The notes under the pieces are model-generated. The model saw only the letters and a list, made by a program, of their open reading frames with translations. It made no database searches and was not told the origin of the DNA. A stretch of 64,000 bases of DNA from Streptococcus salivarius (GTDB taxonomy: Bacteria; Bacillota; Bacilli; Lactobacillales; Streptococcaceae). Positions within the stretch are counted from its first letter, which is position 1; the number at the start of each line of letters is the position of its first letter. The translations under genes and the position numbers were made by a program. The stretch spans positions 382,501-446,500 of the forward strand of contig NZ_CP018187.1 of assembly GCF_009738225.1 (NCBI RefSeq), given 5' to 3'. This document shows positions 19,631-29,510 of the stretch, piece by piece.

Positions 19631-19666
19631 AAATAAGGCTCTCTTTTGATGAAGGAGCCTTATTTT
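19631..19666 (+). terminator. Intrinsic terminator
   Basis: Perfect 11-bp stem AAATAAGGCTC/GAGCCTTATTT followed by TTAG; the A/T ends make it likely bidirectional. Confidence 0.8.
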
Positions 19667-19822
19667 AGTGTTCTTAGACCTAAATCAAAGCTCCTACTTT
19701 TCTAGTGATTATTATTGCTGTCAAACTCAGTCTAAATACTCATTTTTCTGTCAATAATATTCCCATAATAAAGCATATTTATGCTATAATAAAGAGTAAT
19801 TGTATCAAGGAGAATATGACTA

Positions 19823-20197
19823 ATGGATTTAATTCGCGAAAAAGTATTTGTTAACCGTTACCACTATGATGTTCGTAACCATGAGTGGGAAAAAGAGAAT
19901 GGTGTGCCTAAAACAAATGTTGAAGTAACTTTCCAGTTGCACAATAAAGATGAAGAAGCTAACAATACGTCTGTTGTAGCTGTTTTGCAATTTATGATTG
20001 TCCGTGATGAGTTTGTTATCTCAGGGATTGTTTCTCAAATGGACCATATTCAAAACCGTATCGTCAATGAACCAAAAGACTTCTCACAAGAAGAAGCAGA
20101 AGCCTTGGCTGCACCGCTCTTGGATACGCTTCAACGTTTGACTTATGAAGTAACTGAAATTGCCTTGGATCGCCCAGGTATAAACTTGGAGTTCTAA
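19823..20197 (+). CDS. DUF1149 family protein
   Basis: Small cytoplasmic protein of 124 residues from a lactobacillale-specific family of unknown function. Recognised from its start (MDLIREKVFVNRYHYDVRN) and end (LDRPGINLEF). Preceded by an extended -10 (TATGCTATAAT) and a good ribosome site (AAGGAG). The degV-family gene starts 1 bp after its stop, so they share a transcript. Confidence 0.88.
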   Translation: MDLIREKVFVNRYHYDVRNHEWEKENGVPKTNVEVTFQLHNKDEEANNTSVVAVLQFMIVRDEFVISGIVSQMDHIQNRIVNEPKDFSQEEAEALAAPLLDTLQRLTYEVTEIALDRPGINLEF

Positions 20198-20198
20198 G

Positions 20199-21041
20199 AT
20201 GTCTCTTGCAGTTATTACGGATTCATCGGTTAATCTCCCTGCTGAGATTCAGGGCCATGCTGATGTTTATGTTTTAGATATTCCAGTCATCATTGAGGGG
20301 CAGCCTTTTGTTGAAGGAAAAAACTTGGATGTCAATCAGTTTTATGAACAAATGGCAAACTCTGAGGAACTGCTCAAGACGTCACAACCAAATCTAGCTG
20401 ACTTGGATAACTTGCTTATGGAGTTGGAGGCGGAAGGTTATACCCATGTCATTGGGCTTTTCCTTTCTTCAGGAATCTCTGGTTTTTGGGCCAATAGTCA
20501 GTTTTTGATTGAGGACCATGCCAAGTTGAAGATTGCTTTTCCTGATACAAAAATCACAGCAGCTCCTATGGGAGCTATGGTGAGAAACGTTTTGCATTGG
20601 TCAGCCCAAGGAATGTCTTTTGAGAACATTTTGAAGAAGCTTGAGGAGCAAGTTGACCAAACGACGGCCTATATTCTTGTGGATGATCTTAATCATCTGG
20701 TTAAGGGTGGTCGTTTGTCGAATGGTTCGGCGATTTTAGGAAATCTTTTGTCTATCAAACCTATTTTGAATTTTAATGACGAAGGAAAAATCGTTGTTTT
20801 TGAAAAGGTGCGTACAGAGAAGAAAGCTGTGAAACGTTTGGTTGCCCTAGCTGAGGAAAATCGTGAAATGGAGCTTAGTATCCTTCACACTAATGCCCCT
20901 GAAAAAGCTGAGGAATTAAAAAGACAGCTAGAAACACAGGGAATTAGCGTTTCAACAGTGGTATCCTTATGTGCCGTAATTGCGACACACTTGGGTGAAG
21001 GAGCACTAGTGTTAGGTCTAACACCTAAATTTACCAAATAA
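20199..21041 (+). CDS. DegV family fatty-acid-binding protein
   Basis: DegV/FakB-like protein of 280 residues. Members bind a fatty acid and present it to a fatty-acid kinase. It shows the N-terminal ITDSSVNLP motif, the ligand-site SSGISGFW segment near residue 90, and the DDLNHLVKGGRLSNGSA stretch near 166. Co-transcribed with the DUF1149 gene; dapB and cca lie downstream after a 60-bp gap. Confidence 0.9.
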   Translation: MSLAVITDSSVNLPAEIQGHADVYVLDIPVIIEGQPFVEGKNLDVNQFYEQMANSEELLKTSQPNLADLDNLLMELEAEGYTHVIGLFLSSGISGFWANSQFLIEDHAKLKIAFPDTKITAAPMGAMVRNVLHWSAQGMSFENILKKLEEQVDQTTAYILVDDLNHLVKGGRLSNGSAILGNLLSIKPILNFNDEGKIVVFEKVRTEKKAVKRLVALAEENREMELSILHTNAPEKAEELKRQLETQGISVSTVVSLCAVIATHLGEGALVLGLTPKFTK

Positions 21042-21101
21042 GTACTATCCATGTGGGATGGGGCTTGTCTATGATTAAGATCAATAGAGAGGAAAAATGA
21101 C

Positions 21102-21869
21102 ATGTCTATTAAAGTTATTGTTGCTGGATTTAAAGGAAGAATGGGTTCAACTGCGGTTGAGATGGTCAAGGGAGATGACGAATTGACTTTGGCTGCCTTG
21201 CTTGACCCATTTGCGACAGAAAAAGAAGTGGACGGTATTCCTGTCTTCACAGATAAAGCGGATTTGGTTGGCTTTGATGCAGATGTCTGGGTGGATTTCA
21301 CTATGCCTGCTGTTGCCTATGAAAATACTCGTTTTGCTTTGGAGAATGGTTTTGCACCAGTTGTGGGTACCACAGGATTTACTGAAGCACAAATTCAGGA
21401 ATTGACAGACCTTTCTAAAGACAAGTCTATTGGTGGTTTGATTGCACCTAACTTTGCTATTGGTGCTATCCTTCTTATGAAGTTTGCGGCAGAAGCTAGC
21501 AAATATTTTCCAGATCTTGAAATCATTGAGCTTCACCATGACAAGAAAAAAGATGCGCCTTCAGGTACAGCAGTGAAAACAGCTGAACTTATTCGTGAGG
21601 TTCGCGAAACGAAACATCAAGGTGCTGAGGATGAGGTGGAAACACTTGCTGGAGCACGTGGTGCTGAGTTTGATGGTTTCCGTATTCACAGTGTACGTTT
21701 GCCAGGACTTGTGGCTCACCAAGAGGTTATCTTTGGTGCCCAAGGAGAAGGCTTGACCTTGCGTCACGACTCTTACGACCGCATTTCCTTTATGGGTGGT
21801 GTCAATCTTGGGATTAAAGAAGTTGTTAAACGTAATCAGCTTGTTTATGGTTTGGAACATTTACTATGA
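21102..21869 (+). CDS. dapB: 4-hydroxy-tetrahydrodipicolinate reductase
   Basis: NAD(P)H-dependent step in diaminopimelate/lysine synthesis. The 255-residue protein has the N-terminal nucleotide-binding GFKGRMG motif and the signature [15 protein letters not shown] with catalytic H145/H146 and Lys. GAGAGG precedes the start, and the gene overlaps cca by 4 bp. The dapB-cca-ABC-F order is common in streptococci. Confidence 0.96.
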   Translation: MSIKVIVAGFKGRMGSTAVEMVKGDDELTLAALLDPFATEKEVDGIPVFTDKADLVGFDADVWVDFTMPAVAYENTRFALENGFAPVVGTTGFTEAQIQELTDLSKDKSIGGLIAPNFAIGAILLMKFAAEASKYFPDLEIIELHHDKKKDAPSGTAVKTAELIREVRETKHQGAEDEVETLAGARGAEFDGFRIHSVRLPGLVAHQEVIFGAQGEGLTLRHDSYDRISFMGGVNLGIKEVVKRNQLVYGLEHLL

Positions 21870-23068
21870 GATTAAGTTATTTGCCTTCTGAATTTCAGAA
21901 GGCTTTACCAATATTAGAGAAAATTAAGGCTGCAGGATTTGAGGCTTACTTTGTTGGTGGATCGGTCCGCGATGCCCTTCTCAACCGTCCTATTCACGAT
22001 GTTGATATTGCTTCGTCTTCTTATCCTGAGGAGACTAAACAGATTTTTGAGCGTACGGTAGACATTGGTATTGAGCATGGGACCGTTTTGGTCTTGGAAA
22101 ATGGCGGTGAGTATGAGGTGACGACCTTCCGAACAGAGGACGTCTATGTGGATTACCGTCGTCCGTCTAGCGTGTCCTTTGTGCGTTCATTGGAAGAAGA
22201 TCTTAAGCGTCGTGATTTTACAGTCAATGCTTTTGCTCTTAATGAAAATGCTGAGATTATTGATAAGTTCAATGGTCTTGCTGATTTGGACAACCGTGTC
22301 TTAAGGGCTGTTGGTAAGGCTGAGGAACGCTTTAACGAGGATGCTCTTCGCATCATGCGGGGCCTACGTTTTGCAGCGAGCTTAGATTTCGATATTGAAG
22401 AAAAGACTTTTGAGGCTATGACCAGCCATGCTCCTCTTTTGGAAAAGATTTCGATTGAGCGAAGTTTCATCGAATTTGATAAGTTGCTCTTGGCACCACA
22501 TTGGAAAAAAGGGGTTAAGGCACTTCTAGCGACTAAGGCTTATCAGTATCTTCCAGATTTTCAAGAGACAGCAGAGAAATGGCAGTCTTTTGTATCAGAT
22601 TATGCTGATGACTTTAGATTTATAAGTTCTGAGCAGGCCTGGGCGGCAACTCTTTTGGCTCTCAAGCACGATAATCCACGCTCTTTTCTTAAAAAATGGA
22701 AGACATCTGTTAATTTCCAAAAGACAGTTCAGTCCCTGGTTGACATTTTCAATTTCCGTTTGGAGAGAGCTGTGACTAAGCAAGATGTTTATCAGTATGG
22801 TAAGGAACTCTTAGAGGAGGCTGAAACCTTGAGGCGGGCTCAGGGCTTGGACGTCGATTATGAGCGTATTGCCGATTTGGATGGTCAGTTGCTCATCCAT
22901 GATAAGCACGAAATCGTTGTGAATGGTGGCACACTGATGAAGGAGCTAGGATTCAAACCTGGTCCGGACCTTGGTCGTGCACTTAAGGCTATCGAAAATG
23001 CCATCGTTGATGGTCAACTAGCTAATGCCGAGGAAGCCATCATGGCCTTTGTTCAAGCTATGAAATAA
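21866..23068 (+). CDS. cca: CCA tRNA nucleotidyltransferase
   Basis: Adds or repairs the 3' CCA of tRNA. Class II polymerase-beta-type enzyme of 400 residues: nucleotidyltransferase head with [21 protein letters not shown] (about 32-52, metal-binding D-x-D), RRDFTVNA, and the [14 protein letters not shown] motif B region, then helical neck and body. Overlaps dapB by 4 bp. Confidence 0.96.
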   Translation: MRLSYLPSEFQKALPILEKIKAAGFEAYFVGGSVRDALLNRPIHDVDIASSSYPEETKQIFERTVDIGIEHGTVLVLENGGEYEVTTFRTEDVYVDYRRPSSVSFVRSLEEDLKRRDFTVNAFALNENAEIIDKFNGLADLDNRVLRAVGKAEERFNEDALRIMRGLRFAASLDFDIEEKTFEAMTSHAPLLEKISIERSFIEFDKLLLAPHWKKGVKALLATKAYQYLPDFQETAEKWQSFVSDYADDFRFISSEQAWAATLLALKHDNPRSFLKKWKTSVNFQKTVQSLVDIFNFRLERAVTKQDVYQYGKELLEEAETLRRAQGLDVDYERIADLDGQLLIHDKHEIVVNGGTLMKELGFKPGPDLGRALKAIENAIVDGQLANAEEAIMAFVQAMK

Positions 23069-23092
23069 GTCTAGAGACGTGATAAAAATGAC

Positions 23093-23130
23093 ACACCGCT
23101 ACAGAGCATGCGTAGGATCCGTAGCGGTGT
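23093..23130 (+). terminator. Hairpin after cca
   Basis: Perfect 10-bp stem ACACCGCTAC/GTAGCGGTGT with an 18-nt loop; the following TATTTG is a weak U-tract, so termination may be partial. Confidence 0.55.
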
Positions 23131-23151
23131 TATTTGTAAGAAGGAAGTAAG

Positions 23152-25032
23152 ATGTCAGATTTTATTGTTGAAAAATTAACCAAGTCCGTTGGAGATAAGA
23201 CGGTTTTTAAAGAGATTTCATTCATTATCCATGATTTGGATCGTATTGGGATTATTGGTGTCAATGGAACAGGTAAGACAACCTTGCTAGATGTTGTATC
23301 TGAGCGTATTGGTTTTGATGGTGATGTGTCACCTTTCACCAAGGCTAATGGCTATAAGATTGCTTATTTGACTCAAGAGCCAGAATTTGATGATAGCAAG
23401 ACGGTGCTTGAAACTGTCTTGTCATCAGACCTTCGTGAGATGGCTTTGATTCGAGAATATGAAACCCTTATGGCAGAATATTCTGAGGAGAATCAGGCTC
23501 GCTTGGAGAAGGTTATGGCTGAGATGGATAGTCTAGATGCTTGGTCCATTGAGAGCGAGGTTAAGACAGTCTTGTCTAAGTTGGGATTGTCAGACCTCTC
23601 GCAAAAGGTCGGGGACCTCTCAGGTGGTCTTCGTCGCCGTGTGCAGTTGGCTCAGGTTCTCTTGAATGATGCAGATCTCTTGCTCTTGGATGAGCCAACC
23701 AACCATCTGGATATTGACACTATTGCTTGGCTGACTAATTTTCTCAAGTCTTCCAAAAAAACGGTCCTCTTTATTACCCACGACCGTTATTTCTTGGACA
23801 ATGTGGCCACACGTATCTTTGAGCTAGACCAGGCTAATCTGATTGAATACCAGGGAAATTATCAAGACTATGTGCGTCTAAAAGCTGAACAAGATGAACG
23901 AGATGCAGCAGCTCTCCACAAGAAAAAGCAACTCTATAAGCAGGAGTTGGCATGGATGCGAACGCAACCACAGGCACGTGCGACCAAGCAACAAGCTCGT
24001 ATCAATCGTTTTAAGGAGCTTAAGGGTGAGGTTCACCAAACGGTTAATAATGACGATCTTGAAATTAACTTTGAGACTAGCCGTATTGGTAAGAAAGTAG
24101 TGAACTTCGAGCATGTCGATTTTGCTTATGAAGATGGCAAGCAAATTCTCAGTGATTTCAATCTTATCATGCAAAATCGTGATCGTATCGGTATTGTTGG
24201 GGATAATGGTGTCGGGAAATCGACCTTGCTCAATCTGATTAATGGCGACCTTGTGCCCACAGCTGGTGTCCTAGATATTGGTGAGACGGTACGTATTGGT
24301 TATTTCTCGCAGCAAATTAAGGACATGGATGAGAGCAAGCGTGTCATTAACTACTTGCAAGAAGTTGCAGATGAGGTTAAGACAACGGTTGGAACAACTA
24401 GTATCACAGAGCTCTTAGAGCAATTCCTTTTCCCTCGTTCTACTCATGGGACACAGATTTCTAAGCTCTCTGGTGGGGAAAAGAAACGTCTTTATCTACT
24501 TAAGATTCTGATTGAAAAGCCTAATATTCTGCTCTTGGATGAGCCGACAAATGATTTGGACATTGCAACTTTGACGGTTTTGGAAAACTTCCTTAATGGT
24601 TTTGGTGGCCCTGTCGTTACCGTAAGTCACGACCGCTATTTCTTGGACAAGGTGGCTAACAAGATTCTAGCCTTTGAAGAGGGTGGTGTGCGAGAGTTCT
24701 TTGGTAACTACACTGACTACCTTGATGAAAAAGCCTTCTTCCAAGAGCAAGCAGCCCTCTTAGAGAAGGAAAAAGAGCAAGCTAGCGTTAAAGTTGAGAA
24801 AGTCAAAGAAGACAAAAAACGCATGAGCTACTTTGAAAAACAAGAGTGGGCGACCATAGAGGATGAGATTGCTGACCTTGAAGCCAAAATCGAAGAGATT
24901 GAAGCAGCCATGCTTGAAAATGCTAGCGATTATGGACAGTTAGCCTCCCTCCAACGAGACTTGGATGCTGCTAACGAAACCTTGCTTGAAAAGTATGAAC
25001 GCTATGAGTATTTGAGTGAGCTAGAAGGATAA
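23152..25032 (+). CDS. ABC-F family ATPase (Uup-like)
   Basis: Soluble ABC-F protein with two ATPase domains and no membrane segment; the family acts on the ribosome. The 626 residues hold Walker A GVNGTGKTT (about 38) and GDNGVGKST (about 351), signatures LSGGLRRRVQLAQ and LSGGEKKRLYLL, and a charged inter-domain linker (about 240-290). A C-terminal coiled coil of about 90 residues (540-626) is the Uup-type extension that contacts DNA or RNA. Not obviously a resistance variant. Confidence 0.9.
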   Translation: MSDFIVEKLTKSVGDKTVFKEISFIIHDLDRIGIIGVNGTGKTTLLDVVSERIGFDGDVSPFTKANGYKIAYLTQEPEFDDSKTVLETVLSSDLREMALIREYETLMAEYSEENQARLEKVMAEMDSLDAWSIESEVKTVLSKLGLSDLSQKVGDLSGGLRRRVQLAQVLLNDADLLLLDEPTNHLDIDTIAWLTNFLKSSKKTVLFITHDRYFLDNVATRIFELDQANLIEYQGNYQDYVRLKAEQDERDAAALHKKKQLYKQELAWMRTQPQARATKQQARINRFKELKGEVHQTVNNDDLEINFETSRIGKKVVNFEHVDFAYEDGKQILSDFNLIMQNRDRIGIVGDNGVGKSTLLNLINGDLVPTAGVLDIGETVRIGYFSQQIKDMDESKRVINYLQEVADEVKTTVGTTSITELLEQFLFPRSTHGTQISKLSGGEKKRLYLLKILIEKPNILLLDEPTNDLDIATLTVLENFLNGFGGPVVTVSHDRYFLDKVANKILAFEEGGVREFFGNYTDYLDEKAFFQEQAALLEKEKEQASVKVEKVKEDKKRMSYFEKQEWATIEDEIADLEAKIEEIEAAMLENASDYGQLASLQRDLDAANETLLEKYERYEYLSELEG

Positions 25033-25056
25033 GCTCTTTAGTAATCAAAGTATGAC

Positions 25057-25090
25057 AAAAGCCCTGCAGATGTGAACTGCAAGGCTTTTT
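25057..25090 (+). terminator. Intrinsic terminator after the ABC-F gene
   Basis: AAAAGCC-C-TGCAG / CTGCA-A-GGCTTTTT stem with a U-tract. Confidence 0.85.
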
Positions 25091-25116
25091 ATGTTTATGT
25101 AGTGACTGCTTTCTTC

Positions 25117-25620
25117 CTACCACAAGCGGAACGAAAAGGAGAGGACAGAGACCCCCGCGAAGATAATTAAGGAAGCTACCAAGCGCCCAATAAGAAAGGC
25201 TGAGAAAAACGGAGCACTAAAGAGCAGGAGTCCAAAGACTAGACAAATCAAGGTGATTGATAGGGCAGGTTGACCTGAGAAGCCGAATTGACGTTGGCGA
25301 TAAGCTTGAAAGCCTTGCGTAAATGCTGAGACAAGAAGCCACCAAGCGATAATGGTTACAGCTACGCCCGAGAGTACCCATGCTGATGTTGATAGCAGGA
25401 TAATACCAAAAACGATGGAAATGATACTCTGAAGCAGTTGGAAGAAGGAGCGGTTTTCGTTATCTCGTTTAAAATAAACCATGAGACTTGAAACACCAGA
25501 TACCAGCATCACTAGGGCAAATAGCCAACCAACGATGGCAAGAAGATTTGTAGGATTAGCGAAGAAAAAGACACCCAAGAGTGTAATGAGAATTCCACTA
25601 ATCAATGTAAAACTTTTCAT
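25117..25620 (-). CDS. DUF308/HdeD-like membrane protein
   Basis: Polytopic membrane protein of 167 residues with about six short hydrophobic helices in three pairs, the DUF308 (HdeD-like) pattern; function unknown. It begins MKSFTLISGILITLLGVFFF with an AGGT ribosome site upstream. It lies downstream of, and on the same strand as, the NAD genes but with a 68-bp gap. Confidence 0.8.
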   Translation of the reverse strand: MKSFTLISGILITLLGVFFFANPTNLLAIVGWLFALVMLVSGVSSLMVYFKRDNENRSFFQLLQSIISIVFGIILLSTSAWVLSGVAVTIIAWWLLVSAFTQGFQAYRQRQFGFSGQPALSITLICLVFGLLLFSAPFFSAFLIGRLVASLIIFAGVSVLSFSFRLW

Positions 25621-25688
25621 AGGATACCTCTTATTAATTTTCTTAATACTACTATGTAAGTATCAAATTGTCAAACAAAGACCGTACT

Positions 25689-26450
25689 TTAGAGCGGCTT
25701 GATATGATAAGTGTAGGTGGCAGCCTTTCTGGTTCTAGTAGCTACCTGACGACCTGTTTTTTGGAAGAGGTGTTTAAAGCGACGCAAGAAATTTGTGGAA
25801 TCCATCTTGAGGTAGTCTTCATTGAAGGTACCAAAAAGTTGGCGGTAGGTGGTCAAGGTGTTTTCCTCGGGCATAATGGAAAGGATAGTTGGATAGTATT
25901 CGAGTCGTCCCTTGATACGTTCCATAGCTGTTAAGAGAATTTCCCAATGGTCAAAGGCAAGGTCATCATGTGACAGCGCCTTATCACCATCAACAAGTTG
26001 CAGTTGACCGTCTACCATGGCAATGTCTAACCAATGCGTAGACGCTGCATCGTCGGCAGCCTTTTCCACTTGAATGTCATTGAAGGTCATGAAGCAGAGG
26101 TAAGCCACTGTAATGGTCCACATTCGAGGATCCCGATAAGGTGTTCCCACAGTAATGAGTTGCTCAATATGATCAGGATTGAGTGTAATGGATGTTTCCT
26201 CCTGTACTTCGCGACAGACAGCTAGATTGAGATCTTCTTGCTCCTGAACGAAGCCACCACTGAAGGCGTATTTCCCCATGAAGGGATGGTTTTTTCGCTT
26301 GATAAGTAAGGTTTGGACTCTTCCTTCATAATAGCGGAAGATGACCGAGTCAACGGTCACTGAGGGCTTAACGTACTTATCCATTTCCTCTCGCTGATAG
26401 ATGTCCAAAAATTCCTTTTCGCTACCAGAGTTTTCGAAGGTTCTAGTCAT
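25689..26450 (-). CDS. NrtR-like Nudix transcriptional regulator of NAD metabolism
   Basis: Nudix domain (about 30-165) joined to a C-terminal winged helix, the NrtR layout. The Nudix box GFVQEQE...REVQEETSI fits except that the penultimate Gly is Ser, as often seen where the domain senses ADP-ribose rather than hydrolysing it. I start it at 26450, where GGAGG lies just upstream; the open frame extends further but into nadR. Directly downstream of nadR, so the regulator and its likely target share an operon. It could be a plain Nudix hydrolase, but the tail and neighbour favour NrtR. Confidence 0.8.
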   Translation of the reverse strand: MTRTFENSGSEKEFLDIYQREEMDKYVKPSVTVDSVIFRYYEGRVQTLLIKRKNHPFMGKYAFSGGFVQEQEDLNLAVCREVQEETSITLNPDHIEQLITVGTPYRDPRMWTITVAYLCFMTFNDIQVEKAADDAASTHWLDIAMVDGQLQLVDGDKALSHDDLAFDHWEILLTAMERIKGRLEYYPTILSIMPEENTLTTYRQLFGTFNEDYLKMDSTNFLRRFKHLFQKTGRQVATRTRKAATYTYHIKPL

Positions 26451-26508
26451 ATGTTTCCTCCATGTTTGTATTGTAAGTTTTAAGTGATGATTACGTTGGA
26501 TTGGTCCT

Positions 26509-27615
26509 TTAAATCTCGATGTGCAGACGTTCTTTGATTGCTTTTTTGGCATTGTGGTAGTTGTCCGCAAAGAAGCTGTCACTATTACTATTTTCCCCTA
26601 AAATAACGATTTTATCCTTGAATGGTGATAGGAGGTCTAAGAGATGCTTGGTAAACCAGTCACGTGTTTGGCTATCAGCCATAGTCATGTCACGGAAGCC
26701 ATCATCCACATAGTTTGATTTTGGCAGAATTACAAAAATCAAATCCCATTTTTCACGAGCTTGAGTTACTTGATAGAGCCGATCCAGCATATCAAATTCT
26801 TCTTTAGAAATATTTTCTTTCAAATAGTAGTCGATATAAACTTTTGTGACTGTTGAGTTGGTATCGGCAAAGATAAGTCCTGAGTGCTGCCCTTTATCAA
26901 TGATATCAGAGGTCTGGGCATATTGATCTGTTAGGAGGTGAATATAATCGTTAGTATCTAACTCGTCATCTCGTACATTATACTTTTCTTGATATTCCCT
27001 AGCATATTCAAGAGAGCAGGGAGCGTTGTAAGTTCGGGCCAAATCTTTAACAAGAGTAGTTTTTCCACCGCTAGCAGAGCCCACGACAAGAACCTTATGA
27101 GTAAAGTGACGACGGAAAGGCTTGGTGATAAAACGCCAATTTTCCATAGGATTGTCGCGAATCTCGGTAGCAGAGATGTTGATAATAGAGCGTTCGATGA
27201 GTTCTACCTGAGCTTGAGGATAATAGCGATTGAGCTCGGTCACGTACTCTGGCTCTCCAACATAAAAGGTAATCTTTTCAGGATTATCCGTATTTTTAGA
27301 GATAAGCTCTTTGACACGATTAACCCAAGGTACCCATCCCTCGGGATAGGCTGGCATCCCAGCCTCATCCAGTTTATCCACAACGACTAATTCATCATCA
27401 TAGAAAACTTCTCGAACATAACGGAAACGGCGGTTGAGTGATAGGCCTGCGCGTGTCCCCCGATCTTCTTGTGTGTTGCTGCCACTTACGATGACGAGCA
27501 CATTGTCATTAGCGCGTTTTGCCTTGGTAATAAGGTCAACGTGCCCAACATGCATTGGAGCGAAAGTTCCAAAAACAATGCCGATGTGCTTTCCTGATAA
27601 TTGCTTTCTTTTCAT
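26509..27615 (-). CDS. nadR: Bifunctional NMN adenylyltransferase / ribosylnicotinamide kinase
   Basis: NAD salvage: phosphorylates nicotinamide riboside to NMN and adenylates NMN to NAD. The 368-residue protein has a nucleotidyltransferase domain with GTFAPMHVGH (HxGH, about 17-26) and a C-terminal kinase domain with P-loop GSASGGKTT near residue 180. There is no N-terminal DNA-binding domain, so regulation is left to the neighbouring NrtR-like protein. No pnuC transporter gene is adjacent. Two palindromes lie just upstream. Confidence 0.93.
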   Translation of the reverse strand: MKRKQLSGKHIGIVFGTFAPMHVGHVDLITKAKRANDNVLVIVSGSNTQEDRGTRAGLSLNRRFRYVREVFYDDELVVVDKLDEAGMPAYPEGWVPWVNRVKELISKNTDNPEKITFYVGEPEYVTELNRYYPQAQVELIERSIINISATEIRDNPMENWRFITKPFRRHFTHKVLVVGSASGGKTTLVKDLARTYNAPCSLEYAREYQEKYNVRDDELDTNDYIHLLTDQYAQTSDIIDKGQHSGLIFADTNSTVTKVYIDYYLKENISKEEFDMLDRLYQVTQAREKWDLIFVILPKSNYVDDGFRDMTMADSQTRDWFTKHLLDLLSPFKDKIVILGENSNSDSFFADNYHNAKKAIKERLHIEI

Positions 27616-27635
27616 AAAAAATGATCCTTTTCAAG

Positions 27636-27655
27636 ATTTAGTAAAATTACTAAAT
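27636..27655. promoter_or_regulatory. Candidate NrtR operator 1 (nadR promoter)
   Basis: ATTTAGTAA-AA-TTACTAAAT: 9-bp inverted repeat with a 2-bp centre, 20 bp upstream of the nadR start on the minus strand. Confidence 0.6.
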
Positions 27656-27694
27656 TCATAATAACATAGTTGGAGATCTTTGTAAATGTAAAAA

Positions 27695-27708
27695 TAGTAA
27701 ATTTACTA
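27695..27708. promoter_or_regulatory. Candidate NrtR operator 2 (nadR promoter)
   Basis: TAGTAAATTTACTA, a perfect 14-bp palindrome sharing the TAGTAA/TTACTA halves of operator 1, about 56 bp (centre to centre) further upstream. The 27709-27895 stretch between here and the gdhA promoter is very AT-rich and holds no gene. Confidence 0.6.
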
Positions 27709-27895
27709 AATTGTTTTTAGGCTATTTTAGCTTTAAAGTTGAAAAAAAGTTTAAAAAATTTTGGAGAAAAACTAGAAAAATAGAATCCGTTTACATTGTT
27801 GAATTGACAACTTTTTAGGAGTATCTTAAAAAAAGATAGATCACTTGCTATGTCATAAAAGCTAACATAAAAATCAAAAAAATAGCAGAAAATAC

Positions 27896-27924
27896 TTGAC
27901 AAGAAGATTCTGAAAATTTATACT
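27896..27924 (+). promoter_or_regulatory. gdhA promoter with CodY-like box in the spacer
   Basis: TTGACA, 17-bp spacer, TATACT. The 15-mer at 27904-27918 (AAGATTCTGAAAATT) matches the CodY consensus AATTTTCWGAAAATT at 13 of 15 positions and fills the spacer, so bound CodY would exclude RNA polymerase. A GTAATTAAATTAC palindrome at 27931-27943 lies at the start of the transcript. Confidence 0.75.
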
Positions 27925-27946
27925 ATTCATGTAATTAAATTACTAA

Positions 27947-29326
<1,380 letters not shown>

Positions 29327-29366
29327 TTAACAGCCTTGACCTGATTAATAAGCCTCTCGATAAAAT

Positions 29367-29398
29367 AAAAAAAGAAGCCTGCGGGTTTCTTTTTTTTG
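29367..29398 (+). terminator. Intrinsic terminator of gdhA
   Basis: AAGAAGCC-TGCG-GGTTTCTT hairpin (one G-U) with a long U-tract. A near copy follows the next gene at 31155-31182. Confidence 0.85.
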
Positions 29399-29510
29399 TT
29401 TAGACAGACTTAGGAGGAAGAGGTGTTCCGTGCTTTTTTTGGTATAATACCTTGTAAGAAATCTCTTTCTAGAGCAGATTTTTATGAATTAGAATACAAG
29501 AGGAATAATT

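Noticed and set aside
26451..26582. Longer N-terminus for the NrtR-like protein
   Set aside because: It overlaps the end of nadR, has no family similarity, and the ATG at 26450 has a perfect ribosome site.
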